From the NCBI GenBank assembly GCA_938049335.1, contig CALIYX010000025.1, positions 124,001-188,000 of the forward strand: DNA of 64,000 bases, given 5' to 3'. Shown one piece after another: positions 8,280 through 15,940 of the stretch; position 1 is the stretch's first letter; the number at the start of each line of letters is the position of its first letter. A program made the translations under genes and the position numbers. The DNA comes from an uncultured Clostridia bacterium. GTDB taxonomy: Bacteria > Bacillota > Clostridia > Peptostreptococcales > Anaerovoracaceae. The notes beneath the pieces are model-generated. The model saw only the letters and a list, made by a program, of their open reading frames with translations, was not told where the DNA came from and searched no databases.

Positions 8280-9338
8280 TTATTTTACGATCTTCTTGTC
8301 TGGGTTGATTCTTTCTCTTACATCTCCCATGATTGCGCGTGGAACTGGAAGAGTAATCATTGTGTGTAGACCAGCTTCAGCATTGATAACCTGTGGAATC
8401 ATGTTTACGCACATAGCGATTGTTCCAAGACCACCTTCAACCTCTGGGCTGTTTACCATGTTTACGTTAGGTGTTCCCTTGATGATTACATAGTCACCAG
8501 TCTGAACGCCAACCTGCTCTGGCTCAATCTGCTGTGGGTGCTCCATGCGAACTTCCATTCCGTTTGAAAGTGTAGCGTCAGCTGTCATAGCAACACCTGC
8601 GCATGAACCCTTAGCTGCGAATCCGTAAGGTGACTTTCTATCTACATCTGTTGTGATAGGAGCCATGTCCTGAGCGAACTTCTCAACGCCTAGTCCTAGA
8701 CCTTCAGCGATCATTCCTACTGACTCAGCGAATCCAACGTGTCCTGACATTGTGCCGTTAGCTTTTCTTGTCTCGAACTCTTCTACGCTGATACCGATTC
8801 CCTGCTCTTCCATTACAGTCTTACCGAATGGTGATAGTGAGTTAACTCTCTTTGATAGGATGTGCTCTACGTCTACCATGCAACCTGTCATAACAAGTAC
8901 TAGAAGGTCCATGATGTGTCCTGGGTTGATACCTGTTCCAAGAACTGATACTCCGTTAGCCTTAGCAATCTCATCAAGCTGCTTAGCTAGCTCTGGCTCC
9001 TGAGCTGCTGGGTATGACATCTCTTCTGCAGATGTGATAACGTTTAGCTTCTGCTCTAGGATGAATTTTAGCTTATCAAAAGCTGTTCTTGTGAATGAGT
9101 CTGTGCAAAGAAGAACGATGTCTGCTGCACCTGGCTTGATTAGATCCTTAGGATCTGAAATTAGTACGTCAGGTCTGTCGCCCTTTTCTGTCTTGATGAA
9201 GTCGTACATTGACTTACCAATCTTAGCTCCTCTACCTGCAACGCCAACGATTTCAAAACCCTTCTTTGAAAGAATCATGTCAGCCATTCCGCCGCCCATA
9301 GCGCCGAGTCCCCAAATAATTACTTTTACATTTTCCAT
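8280..9338 (-). CDS. ord: 2,4-diaminopentanoate dehydrogenase Ord
   Basis: NAD(P)-dependent oxidative deaminase that turns 2,4-diaminopentanoate into 2-amino-4-oxopentanoate, linking OraSE to OrtAB. The 352-residue protein resembles dihydrodipicolinate reductase: the N-terminal Rossmann fingerprint is G-L-G-A-M-G-G-G at residues 10-17. I chose the ATG at 9338. An in-frame GTG four codons upstream abuts the AAAAGGAG ribosome site and cannot use it, while the ATG sits 11 bases from it. It is the first gene of the ornithine operon, with an 81-base leader from the predicted sigma-54 start. Confidence 0.93.
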   Translation of the reverse strand: MENVKVIIWGLGAMGGGMADMILSKKGFEIVGVAGRGAKIGKSMYDFIKTEKGDRPDVLISDPKDLIKPGAADIVLLCTDSFTRTAFDKLKFILEQKLNVITSAEEMSYPAAQEPELAKQLDEIAKANGVSVLGTGINPGHIMDLLVLVMTGCMVDVEHILSKRVNSLSPFGKTVMEEQGIGISVEEFETRKANGTMSGHVGFAESVGMIAEGLGLGVEKFAQDMAPITTDVDRKSPYGFAAKGSCAGVAMTADATLSNGMEVRMEHPQQIEPEQVGVQTGDYVIIKGTPNVNMVNSPEVEGGLGTIAMCVNMIPQVINAEAGLHTMITLPVPRAIMGDVRERINPDKKIVK

Positions 9339-9374
9339 AATAACTTTCACTCCTTTTCTTTGTCTAAGCTATAT

Positions 9375-9414
9375 GCCAACTAATTTTGGCGATTAGGAAT
9401 TGCGATTTTTCGCA
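9375..9414 (-). other. Two small hairpins in the ord leader
   Basis: Within the predicted 5' untranslated region lie two inverted repeats: GCCAA/TTGGC (9375-9390) and TGCGA/TCGCA (9401-9414, four-base loop). The second starts about 5 bases after the predicted transcription start and could protect the 5' end. The role is inferred. Confidence 0.45.
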
Positions 9415-9428
9415 TGTCCAATATAGTA

Positions 9429-9446
9429 ATGCAATTGCTGTGCCAA
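9429..9446 (-). promoter_or_regulatory. Sigma-54 (-24/-12) promoter of the ornithine operon
   Basis: The minus strand reads TTGGCACAGCAATTGCAT, which matches the sigma-54 consensus TGGCAC-N5-TTGCW completely, with GG and GC at the correct 10-base interval. Predicted start of transcription is near 9419. The gene immediately upstream encodes a sigma-54 activator, which supports the call strongly. Confidence 0.93.
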
Positions 9447-9539
9447 CTATATTGTGTATACATTATATTTATATCACGTATTCCTTCGTCATATAGGTTA
9501 TTATAACACAAAAATCGCGGTTTTTTTTGTGAAGAAACA

Positions 9540-9565
9540 AAAAGACTTGTTTTCGCAAGTCTTTT
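9540..9565 (-). terminator. Terminator of the sigma-54 activator gene
   Basis: A perfect 10-bp stem (AAAAGACTTG against CAAGTCTTTT, six-base loop) with further T on the minus strand. It separates the regulator gene from the operon it is thought to control, so the operon depends on its own promoter. Confidence 0.8.
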
Positions 9566-9587
9566 CAAAAAATTGTACAGTTTTTAG

Positions 9588-9628
9588 ATGCAAATATATG
9601 GGCGATTCCGATGCAAATATTTTTGCAT
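9588..9628. promoter_or_regulatory. Putative upstream activator sequence for the ornithine operon
   Basis: A palindrome TGCAAATATTTTTGCA (9612-9627), extended one pair by A/T, lies 2 bases past the regulator stop and about 165 bp upstream of the sigma-54 promoter, a normal enhancer distance. A half site, ATGCAAATAT, sits 23 bases away (from 9588). The identical 16-mer recurs over the promoter of the regulator gene. Confidence 0.8.
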
Positions 9629-9629
9629 T

Positions 9630-11021
9630 TTACTCCTTCAGGCCATACTTTTTCATCTTATGCTGCAGTGTTTGACGCTTTATCATCAAAACCTCTGCAG
9701 TCTTTGAAATATTGCCACCTTGGTCGAGCAAAGCACCCCTAATTATCTCTTTTTCGAGGCTTTCCATATACTCTGTGAGAGGCCCACGCCTCTGCCAATT
9801 TGCCATATCATCGCCGAGTGCCTCTGCACGCATAGGCATCTGAAGCAGCTTTGTCGTCAAAACGCTCTCGTTATCAGCCATTGAAACCGCTTGAATTACA
9901 ATGTTTTCGAGCTCACGCACATTTCCGGGATAGTCGTAGCTGTTTAATCTCTCAATTACTTTTTCGTCTACGCTAGTAAGATGCTTATCAAACTGCTTGT
10001 TGTGCTTTTCTAGGAAGGTTTCTATCAAAATAGGAATATCGCTCATTCTCTCACGAAGTGGTGGAATGCTTATTCCGACAACATTAAGTCTATAGTAAAG
10101 ATCTCGTCTGAGCTTGCCCTCTTCAATTAGCTTTTGCGGCGGCTCATTGACCGTGGCAATAATCCTTGTATCTATTGGAATATCACGCGTTCCTCCGACA
10201 CGTCTTATGTACATTTCCTGTAGAACTCGAAGCAGTTTGCCTTGAAGTTCGTAAGGCATGGAGTTGATCTCGTCGAGCAAAAGAGTTCCGCCACTGGCCT
10301 GCTCAAAGAGTCCAGCTCTATCTGTTGCGCCTGTAAATCCACCCTTTGTCGTACCAAAGAGAATTCCTTCGAGAAGGGATTCTGGAAGTGCAGCACAGTT
10401 CTGCGCTAGAAATGGCTTGTTCTTACGCTTGCTGGCGCAGTGAATACTCTGTGCAAATAGCTCCTTACCAGTACCAGTTTCTCCATATATGAAGACCGTA
10501 GCATCGTTTCTTGCCGCCTTTTGGGCGCGCTCGATTACCTGAGTAAAGTTCGGAGATTCTCCAACTAAGTCATCAAAGCTATATCTTTTGATGGATGGTG
10601 GTTCAATCTCGCTACCCATGTCCTTTTCTTGCAACTCCAAAATAGTGTTGCTCATAGATTGAAGCGCCGTTATGTCCTTGGCAACCTCAATTGCTGCAAT
10701 CGTTGTATTTCCCACCTTTACTGGCACTGTACTATTGACTGTAGTTATGTTTCTGCCATAAAGATTCTTATATGACTGACGTTTATTTCTCGTTGAAATT
10801 CCCTTCTTCAGCGCCTGAAACATCGTGCTTTCGGCCTGAGTAACACCCGGAAAAGCCTTGTGGTATTCTTTTCCTATTACGTCACTTGTCGTAATTTGCT
10901 CAACGTCTGACATCGCCTTATTGTAGAAAATGCCAACGCCGTCCTGGTCAACTATGTAAACGCCCTCGTCCATTATGTCAAGAAGACGCTCTAAAATCAG
11001 CTTATAGTCCTTGTTTTCCAT
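9630..11021 (-). CDS. Sigma-54-dependent transcriptional activator (PAS-AAA+-Fis) of the ornithine operon
   Basis: Enhancer-binding protein of 463 residues in RocR-like layout. An N-terminal PAS sensor (about 1-115) is followed by a central AAA+ domain (about 145-385) with Walker A G-E-T-G-T-G-K-E and Walker B G-G-T-L-L-L-D-E. A C-terminal Fis-type helix-turn-helix ends in I-S-K-T-A-E-V-L-M-I-K-R-Q-T-L-Q-H. The sigma-54 contact loop, normally GAFTGA, reads G-G-F-T-G-A. The PAS domain probably senses ornithine or a product of its breakdown, but the ligand is not readable. The gene sits directly upstream of, and points towards, the ornithine operon, and its own promoter is overlapped by the proposed binding site. 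Target assignment is inference from position and shared palindromes. Confidence 0.9.
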   Translation of the reverse strand: MENKDYKLILERLLDIMDEGVYIVDQDGVGIFYNKAMSDVEQITTSDVIGKEYHKAFPGVTQAESTMFQALKKGISTRNKRQSYKNLYGRNITTVNSTVPVKVGNTTIAAIEVAKDITALQSMSNTILELQEKDMGSEIEPPSIKRYSFDDLVGESPNFTQVIERAQKAARNDATVFIYGETGTGKELFAQSIHCASKRKNKPFLAQNCAALPESLLEGILFGTTKGGFTGATDRAGLFEQASGGTLLLDEINSMPYELQGKLLRVLQEMYIRRVGGTRDIPIDTRIIATVNEPPQKLIEEGKLRRDLYYRLNVVGISIPPLRERMSDIPILIETFLEKHNKQFDKHLTSVDEKVIERLNSYDYPGNVRELENIVIQAVSMADNESVLTTKLLQMPMRAEALGDDMANWQRRGPLTEYMESLEKEIIRGALLDQGGNISKTAEVLMIKRQTLQHKMKKYGLKE

Positions 11022-11044
11022 CTAAACACTCCTTCATAACCTAC

Positions 11045-11085
11045 ATAATACCACATAAAAATAGCGAGTGCAAATATTTTTGCAC
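11045..11085 (-). promoter_or_regulatory. Promoter of the activator gene with overlapping operator
   Basis: TTGCAC (11068-11073), a 17-base spacer and an extended TGG-TATTAT -10 box (11045-11050) form a housekeeping promoter on the minus strand. The -35 hexamer is one arm of the palindrome TGCAAATATTTTTGCA (11069-11084, extended by a G/C pair), identical to the site above the ornithine operon. This placement predicts autorepression. Confidence 0.82.
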
Positions 11086-11267
11086 CGCCTTTTATCCTGC
11101 CTCCTTCTTGCACATTACATCAAAATGTGTATAACTATTTCTAGGTTGCCGTTTTGACACCTGATTTCATCGATGAAAGCTTTTTACATAGCTTCTGATT
11201 TTAGCTTGAGGTTAAAGGGGAAATTTCAGTTCTCCCTTGATTTTTTGGATGAGATTCTAATTTTCAC
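11086..11267. other. Intergenic stretch without recognisable gene
   Basis: Between the two regulator promoters I see no open frame with a ribosome site. The only structure is a short inverted repeat, CACATT/AATGTG, near 11110-11128. I assign no function. Confidence 0.4.
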
Positions 11268-11311
11268 TTGAAAAAACATGGAAAATATCGTATATTGTTA
11301 ATTAACAATAT
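11268..11311 (+). promoter_or_regulatory. ArsR-gene promoter with 20-bp palindromic operator
   Basis: TTGAAA (11268-11273), 17 bases, TATATT (11291-11296) form a clear sigma-A promoter. A perfect 20-bp palindrome made of ATATTGTTAA and its reverse complement (11292-11311) covers the -10 box and the expected start point, typical of an autorepressing ArsR operator. The ATG lies 82 bases further on. Confidence 0.78.
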
Positions 11312-11393
11312 GAATTGCATGGATTCAGCAGGAATGTTGAAAATCCGTGATTATTATCAAGTAGCTTAGTACATCAAAGAATGGAGAAACCTA

Positions 11394-11714
11394 ATGAGAA
11401 TCAGACGTGAAAACGATATGGCCGATGCCGATATAGAATTTATAGCAAATGTTTCGGATGCCTTTGCACATCCTGTCAGGCTTCAGCTTTTCAGATACAT
11501 AATGCAGGTGAACAAGGAATTTAAGACAATCTGCAACAAAGATCTAGTTGCTGAGTTCGGATATGCTCAGGCAACAATCTCACAGCACATGAAAAAGCTT
11601 GTCGATGCTGGCCTAATTGAGACAAAGAAAAATGACAAGTTCACATATTACTATGCAAGCCTTGGCGTGCTTATGAAATATGTTAAGCTAACAAAGCAAT
11701 TTTCTGTAGTTTAA
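11394..11714 (+). CDS. ArsR-family winged-helix regulator
   Basis: A 106-residue DNA-binding protein with the ArsR/SmtB layout. Helix alpha-1 is A-H-P-V-R-L-Q-L-F-R, the recognition helix is Y-A-Q-A-T-I-S-Q-H-M-K-K-L, and a beta wing G-L-I-E-T-K-K-N-D-K-F-T-Y-Y follows. The classic metal-binding ELCVCDL motif is absent: one cysteine occurs in K-T-I-C-N-K-D. The signal is therefore unlikely to be a metal bound at that site. No target gene follows; the next gene is convergent, so it probably regulates itself plus genes elsewhere. The ribosome site GGAG is 7 bases from the ATG. Confidence 0.85.
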   Translation: MRIRRENDMADADIEFIANVSDAFAHPVRLQLFRYIMQVNKEFKTICNKDLVAEFGYAQATISQHMKKLVDAGLIETKKNDKFTYYYASLGVLMKYVKLTKQFSVV

Positions 11715-11721
11715 TGGAAAA

Positions 11722-11776
11722 CAGCCGGTGTTTAGCGGTGGGTTTTGGGCCTGCGCTAATCTCCGGCTGTCTTTTA
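11722..11776. terminator. Bidirectional terminator between the arsR-type gene and rlmH
   Basis: An ACAGCCGG/CCGGCTGT outer stem and a TTAGCG/CGCTAA inner stem form a long hairpin with T-rich tails on both strands. It ends exactly at the rlmH stop codon and serves both convergent genes. Confidence 0.75.
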
Positions 11777-12250
11777 TTTGTGGTATTTTTCGCCGCGCGC
11801 AATCTTGAAGCTGCGGTAGATCTGTTCGAGGAGGATGGTTCGCATCATTTGGTGTGGGAAGGTCATATCGGAGAAGGAGAGCTTCATGTTTGCGCGGTCG
11901 CTTACGGCTTTGGCAAGGCCTAGGCTCCCACCGATGACAAAGGCTACATCGCTCTTTCCTTCAATCGAAAGCTCTTCAATTTTGTCAGCCAGCTGCTCTG
12001 AGCTAAGCTTTTTCCCTTTGATTTCTAGAGTTATAACATACATGTTTTGTGTTATTCTCGATAGGATTTCCTCGCCCTCATGCTCCCTAACTATGCGCTC
12101 AGATGCTTCGCCCTCTCCGCTCTGTTTGCTCTCTTTGAGCTCGATTATCTGTGGATTGCAATAGGCTTTTAGCCTCTTCATGTACTCATTTACTGCATCG
12201 CGCCAGTATGCTTCCTTGAGCTTCCCAATACATATAATAGATATATTCAT
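11774..12250 (-). CDS. rlmH: 23S rRNA (pseudouridine1915-N3)-methyltransferase RlmH
   Basis: SPOUT-class methyltransferase of 158 residues, standard length, that methylates pseudouridine 1915 in helix 69 of 23S rRNA using S-adenosylmethionine. The knot shows F-V-I-G-G-S-L-G-L near residue 105 and the C-terminal signature F-P-H-Q-M-M-R-T-I-L-L-E-Q-I-Y-R, ending in G-E-K-Y-H-K. The start overlaps the walJ stop by four bases (ATGA), so translation is coupled. The walJ-rlmH pairing near the origin is common in Firmicutes. Confidence 0.97.
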   Translation of the reverse strand: MNISIICIGKLKEAYWRDAVNEYMKRLKAYCNPQIIELKESKQSGEGEASERIVREHEGEEILSRITQNMYVITLEIKGKKLSSEQLADKIEELSIEGKSDVAFVIGGSLGLAKAVSDRANMKLSFSDMTFPHQMMRTILLEQIYRSFKIARGEKYHK

Positions 12251-13047
12251 ATTTTTATTATCTCTCCTACAATGTCTCGCTCGAGCACAAACATCCTAAA
12301 ATCTCGATTGTCCACATAGCCTTCTTCCATCAGCCTGCTATTTATCGTGAGGTAGGCCTGTCTTGGTGTATTATTTTCCCTGCTCAGGTGCGATAGCGCA
12401 ATCTTTGGAACTTCATCTTTTGTTCGCTCTCCCAGGGCTCTGATTATTATCTCAGCAGCACTCTCATTTGATAGATGTCCTTCATCACCAAGAATACGCC
12501 TCTTCAGCGAATAAGGATAGCTTCCCATCAGCAAAATATTCTTCTCATGATTCGCTTCTAGTACATATAGATCTGAATTTACTAGATAATCAAAAGCATC
12601 CTCGGTTATGCAGCCCGTATCTGTAACTATGGTTATGCGCCTTCCCTCGTGCATCAAAGAAAAACCTAAAGGTTCTGCGGCATCATGCGAAAGCGTAAAA
12701 GGTGAAACCTCAATGTCACCTATCGAAATAACAGATAGAGCATCAACTGTGAAAGACTTCTCAGATGAAATCTTATCAGAAACTGCATCTAGTGTACCCT
12801 GAGATGCGTAGACCAATGCATTTACGGCCTTTTTGCTTACAATTCTCACGCTCTTTATGTGATCTGTATGCTCGTGAGTAATCAAAATACCGTCAAGGTC
12901 ATCTGGTTCAAGCCCGCATTTTGATAATCCCTCAAATATTTTCTTTCCTGTAATTCCTGTATCGATAAGTAAGTGCGTGGTATCTGTGCTCACTAGATAG
13001 CAATTACCTGAGCTCCCACTCGCAAATGAACAAAATTTAAATGCCAT
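12247..13047 (-). CDS. walJ: MBL-fold metallohydrolase WalJ/YycJ
   Basis: Metallo-beta-lactamase-fold protein of 266 residues. The metal-binding motif H-E-H-T-D-H is near residue 58, followed by a D-T-G strand (about 143) and a C-terminal S-H-L-S-R-E. YycJ/WalJ proteins are DNA exonucleases linked to mismatch repair and cell-wall homeostasis, often encoded with the WalRK system. Here walRK is absent and only rlmH follows. It is divergent from rnhA and has an extended -10 promoter of its own. Confidence 0.9.
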   Translation of the reverse strand: MAFKFCSFASGSSGNCYLVSTDTTHLLIDTGITGKKIFEGLSKCGLEPDDLDGILITHEHTDHIKSVRIVSKKAVNALVYASQGTLDAVSDKISSEKSFTVDALSVISIGDIEVSPFTLSHDAAEPLGFSLMHEGRRITIVTDTGCITEDAFDYLVNSDLYVLEANHEKNILLMGSYPYSLKRRILGDEGHLSNESAAEIIIRALGERTKDEVPKIALSHLSRENNTPRQAYLTINSRLMEEGYVDNRDFRMFVLERDIVGEIIKI

Positions 13048-13094
13048 TATATTTCCTTTAATTTTTCTATGCTCGAGCTTTCGCTCGCAAATAG

Positions 13095-13103
13095 ATTATA
13101 CCA
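13095..13103 (-). promoter_or_regulatory. walJ extended -10 promoter
   Basis: The minus strand shows TGG-TATAAT with no good -35 box. The message would begin with a short CGAGC-GAAA-GCTCG hairpin (13072-13085) capped by a GNRA tetraloop. Confidence 0.55.
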
Positions 13104-13126
13104 CAAAAATCCCCGTTTACATTTCA

Positions 13127-13155
13127 TTGAAAAGATATTTGAGCTGGGGTATAAT
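13127..13155 (+). promoter_or_regulatory. rnhA promoter giving a leaderless message
   Basis: TTGAAA (13127-13132), a 17-base spacer and a perfect TATAAT (13150-13155). The expected start point is 6-8 bases downstream, at or next to the A of the rnhA ATG at 13162, leaving no room for a ribosome site. Confidence 0.75.
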
Positions 13156-13161
13156 TTGAGA

Positions 13162-13704
13162 ATGAGTATTTTGAGAATATATACGGACGGAGCTTGCTCC
13201 GGTAACCAGAACGAAACAAATATTGGCGGTTGGGGCAGCATCCTTGAGTTTGGAGATAGCCAGAAAGAGCTTCACGGCGGCGAGCTTAATACCACAAACA
13301 ATCGCATGGAGCTCACTGCCGTCATCGAGGCGTTAAAAATTCTAAAGCGAGACGGTCTTACTATTGAGATTTTCACAGATAGCTCCTATGTGGCTTCCTG
13401 CTTTAGGGATAAGTGGTATGTGAACTGGCGTAAGAATGGATGGATGACTTCAGGCAAGAAGCCTGTCGAGAACCGCGAGCTTTGGGAAGAGCTTATTAGC
13501 CTTGTTGAGAAGAATAAGGTTGAATTTTTCCGTGTCAAAGGTCATGTAAACCTATCCTCGCCAAACACCAATGTTTCCGAGCACTACAAGAAGTTCAAGC
13601 AGTGGAATGGAAATCGCTTCACCATGGACGACTTTATCTACATAACCGAAAAGAATAACAGAGCAGATGCCCTTGCCAATATAGGCATGGATGAGCTTAG
13701 ATAG
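13162..13704 (+). CDS. rnhA: Ribonuclease H (type HI)
   Basis: Degrades the RNA strand of RNA-DNA hybrids during replication and R-loop removal. The 180-residue protein has the four catalytic acidic residues in order: Asp in Y-T-D-G-A-C-S-G (residue 9), Glu in N-N-R-M-E-L, Asp in F-T-D-S-S-Y and Asp in N-N-R-A-D-A-L-A-N. An insertion of about 30 residues rich in Asn, Lys and Phe lies between the G-H-V loop and the last Asp. I place the start at the ATG where the conserved domain begins; an upstream extension of the frame would overlap the promoter. No Shine-Dalgarno sequence is visible between promoter and ATG. Confidence 0.92.
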   Translation: MSILRIYTDGACSGNQNETNIGGWGSILEFGDSQKELHGGELNTTNNRMELTAVIEALKILKRDGLTIEIFTDSSYVASCFRDKWYVNWRKNGWMTSGKKPVENRELWEELISLVEKNKVEFFRVKGHVNLSSPNTNVSEHYKKFKQWNGNRFTMDDFIYITEKNNRADALANIGMDELR

Positions 13705-13804
13705 AAAACAATTTTTATTGGGTTATTAAGTGGCATAACCTATGAAGTGCTAGAATTTCTAAGAAACTTTCTTACGAAAGAAAGATCACCACATTGAATG
13801 ATAT

Positions 13805-13843
13805 ATACCCTCTTTACTTGGCAACAGTAAAGAGGGTATTTTA
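13805..13843 (+). terminator. Strong terminator after rnhA
   Basis: A perfect 13-bp stem (ATACCCTCTTTAC against GTAAAGAGGGTAT, nine-base loop) followed by TTTT on the plus strand. Between it and the rnhA stop lies a weaker GGTTAT/ATAACC hairpin. On the minus strand it could also back up termination of the exporter operon. Confidence 0.85.
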
Positions 13844-13859
13844 ACAATTTGTTTAATCT

Positions 13860-15938
13860 TTATTCTCCTATGGATGAAGTCTTATACACGAACTTAACAT
13901 TTGACTTTGTTCCATCTGCCTTACCCGCAAAGTTATCATATGACTTTGCCATATCTGACATAGCACTTATTCTTGCCGATAATTCTCCAAATCTACCATT
14001 GAAGAGTTCAACAATCTTTTGAACACCCTCCTTGTTGAATTTATTCATTCCCTCGGATAGCGTCTTTGCTCCATCGTTCAATTGCGATACTCCACTTATA
14101 AGCTTATCACTGCCTGACATAAGAGCTTTTATACCTACCTCTAGAGCTTCAGTTCCTGCCTGAAACTCCTTGCTCTTCTCTGCAAGTTGTCCTGCTCCAT
14201 AATTAATCTTCTTCGATCCTTTAGCGGCCTTGTCTACACCTTCAGTGTACTGTCTTAGTCCCTGATAGAACTTATTATAGTTATCTAGCTGTCCCTTTAG
14301 AGCCGTTAGGCTACTTGCTCCAGTTCTAGCCTTTGAAACAGCATCCTCTATACCCTGAACTACGGCTTGAGAACTCATTGCTTGCTCTATTTGGTTATTA
14401 ATTTCTGCGCTTATTTTGGCCTGAATTGTGCTCTGAACCTGTTCTGAGCTCATCTGTGCGGCTACTGCATTATCAATCTGCTGGGCTACTGATGCCGAAA
14501 TTGTTCCTGAAGCTACTGCATTTTTATATGCCTCTACTGTCATGGATATTCCAGATGTATTTAGAACATTTTGAAGCACCTGCTCTCTTACTTTTTCAGT
14601 TACTACTGCTGCTATCTGAGCCTCGTTTTGATGTACCTGAGCCTCAACTGTTTGGCGAGCCTTCTGAGTTGCCATAGCTCTTACATTACCCTCATCCATA
14701 TTTTTGATGATGGATGTCAAAACACTACTGTAGTTATCCTTTGTCATGTTCACAGCTCCAAGACCTCTTGCACTAAGCTCTGTGTTTGCTTGTGAAATTA
14801 GTGAATCAAAGATTTGGGCCGCACCGTTATTTAGCTGCTCGCTCTTGCTGCTCAAAGCCTGAAGGCCCTCGTTTAGCTCAGTAGTGCCTTTATATAATTC
14901 ACCTGCGCCTTTTGAAAACTGTCTTGCTCCATTGTTTAGGCTCTCTGCTCCCCTGTATAACTTAAAAGTTCCATCCTTCATCTCGCCTGTCTTCTCAAGA
15001 AGCGTGCTGAGTCCATCGTATAGCTGACTGCTTCCATCTGCTAGCTTATTTGCCGAGTTTGCAAATTCATCTAGCTGTGATTTAATACCGTCTAGGCTTG
15101 ATAACTTGTCGCTTGAAACATTTGCAAATAGTTCGCTTGATACTACACTTATTGAGGTTTCCATTGAAAAATTCTTCACATCCGCTGTCACCTCAAAGGT
15201 TTCAGGTAAACTTAAGCTATTCCCTGCATCTCCGAGATTTTCCTTCATTCCAGGAAGTGCAAATCCCATAACTATATTTCTCTTACCGTCGTTGATAACT
15301 CTACCATTTACTACTTCAACATTTGAGAAAGACTTATCATCTAGCACAAGACCTGTAACAATGGAAAAAGGAACATACATGGTCATGTTTTGCCCATCAA
15401 TATTTATGGTTCTTGCCTCGTTATTCTTATATGAGTACTTAATTGTAACCTTTCCGCTCTTTCCTGCTAGCTCCTTTGCGCTCACGCTCTTGCCATCAAG
15501 AGTGTAGCTTACAGAGATATCCACAGGGAGCTTCTTATCGATTTCTCCCTGATAGTAGACATCCTTTCCCTCTGCAGTCCAAACCTTCATCTTGTCCTTA
15601 TCAATTACATATTTAGCATTGTCCTTGACATTTTTGATGTTCTTAAGCTCACTATTGTCTTCTAACTTGCTAGCTTTTTCAGCGTTCTTTAACCATTCAC
15701 TGACAATTATCTTCTGAGGGCTTCCGTCATTTCCTGCTATTACATAGACCGTTTCATCCTTTTCACCCTTGCCTACTTTATCTATTATCTGAGATGAGCT
15801 CTGAGCCTTGCCTTTACTTGCACTAGCTTGTTTTTCCTCAGCATATGAGAATCCGCTAAAAACAAGGCTGCTGGTTACAAGTGCCAAGGAAAGCACAGAT
15901 GCTACAATTTTTCTTCCAATCATCTTGTCCTTTTTCAT
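13860..15938 (-). CDS. Secreted YhgE/Pip-like heptad-repeat protein
   Basis: A 692-residue protein with a signal peptide ending near residue 33 (hydrophobic core, then S-Y-A-E-E). A beta-rich domain (about 60-275) follows. Two blocks of L-x-x-G-type heptads of the phage-infection-protein kind (about 290-375 and 575-655) flank an alanine/glutamine-rich helical middle part (about 400-560). Unlike classical YhgE/Pip proteins there is no C-terminal set of membrane helices. It starts 2 bases after the MMPL exporter gene, so the two products very probably act together, perhaps as a periplasm-like or wall-spanning partner of the exporter. Substrate unknown. Confidence 0.72.
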   Translation of the reverse strand: MKKDKMIGRKIVASVLSLALVTSSLVFSGFSYAEEKQASASKGKAQSSSQIIDKVGKGEKDETVYVIAGNDGSPQKIIVSEWLKNAEKASKLEDNSELKNIKNVKDNAKYVIDKDKMKVWTAEGKDVYYQGEIDKKLPVDISVSYTLDGKSVSAKELAGKSGKVTIKYSYKNNEARTINIDGQNMTMYVPFSIVTGLVLDDKSFSNVEVVNGRVINDGKRNIVMGFALPGMKENLGDAGNSLSLPETFEVTADVKNFSMETSISVVSSELFANVSSDKLSSLDGIKSQLDEFANSANKLADGSSQLYDGLSTLLEKTGEMKDGTFKLYRGAESLNNGARQFSKGAGELYKGTTELNEGLQALSSKSEQLNNGAAQIFDSLISQANTELSARGLGAVNMTKDNYSSVLTSIIKNMDEGNVRAMATQKARQTVEAQVHQNEAQIAAVVTEKVREQVLQNVLNTSGISMTVEAYKNAVASGTISASVAQQIDNAVAAQMSSEQVQSTIQAKISAEINNQIEQAMSSQAVVQGIEDAVSKARTGASSLTALKGQLDNYNKFYQGLRQYTEGVDKAAKGSKKINYGAGQLAEKSKEFQAGTEALEVGIKALMSGSDKLISGVSQLNDGAKTLSEGMNKFNKEGVQKIVELFNGRFGELSARISAMSDMAKSYDNFAGKADGTKSNVKFVYKTSSIGE

Positions 15939-15940
15939 TT

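Noticed and set aside
9336..9350. GTG start for ord four codons upstream of the ATG
   Set aside because: The GTG abuts the Shine-Dalgarno sequence with no spacing, so it cannot be used with that site.
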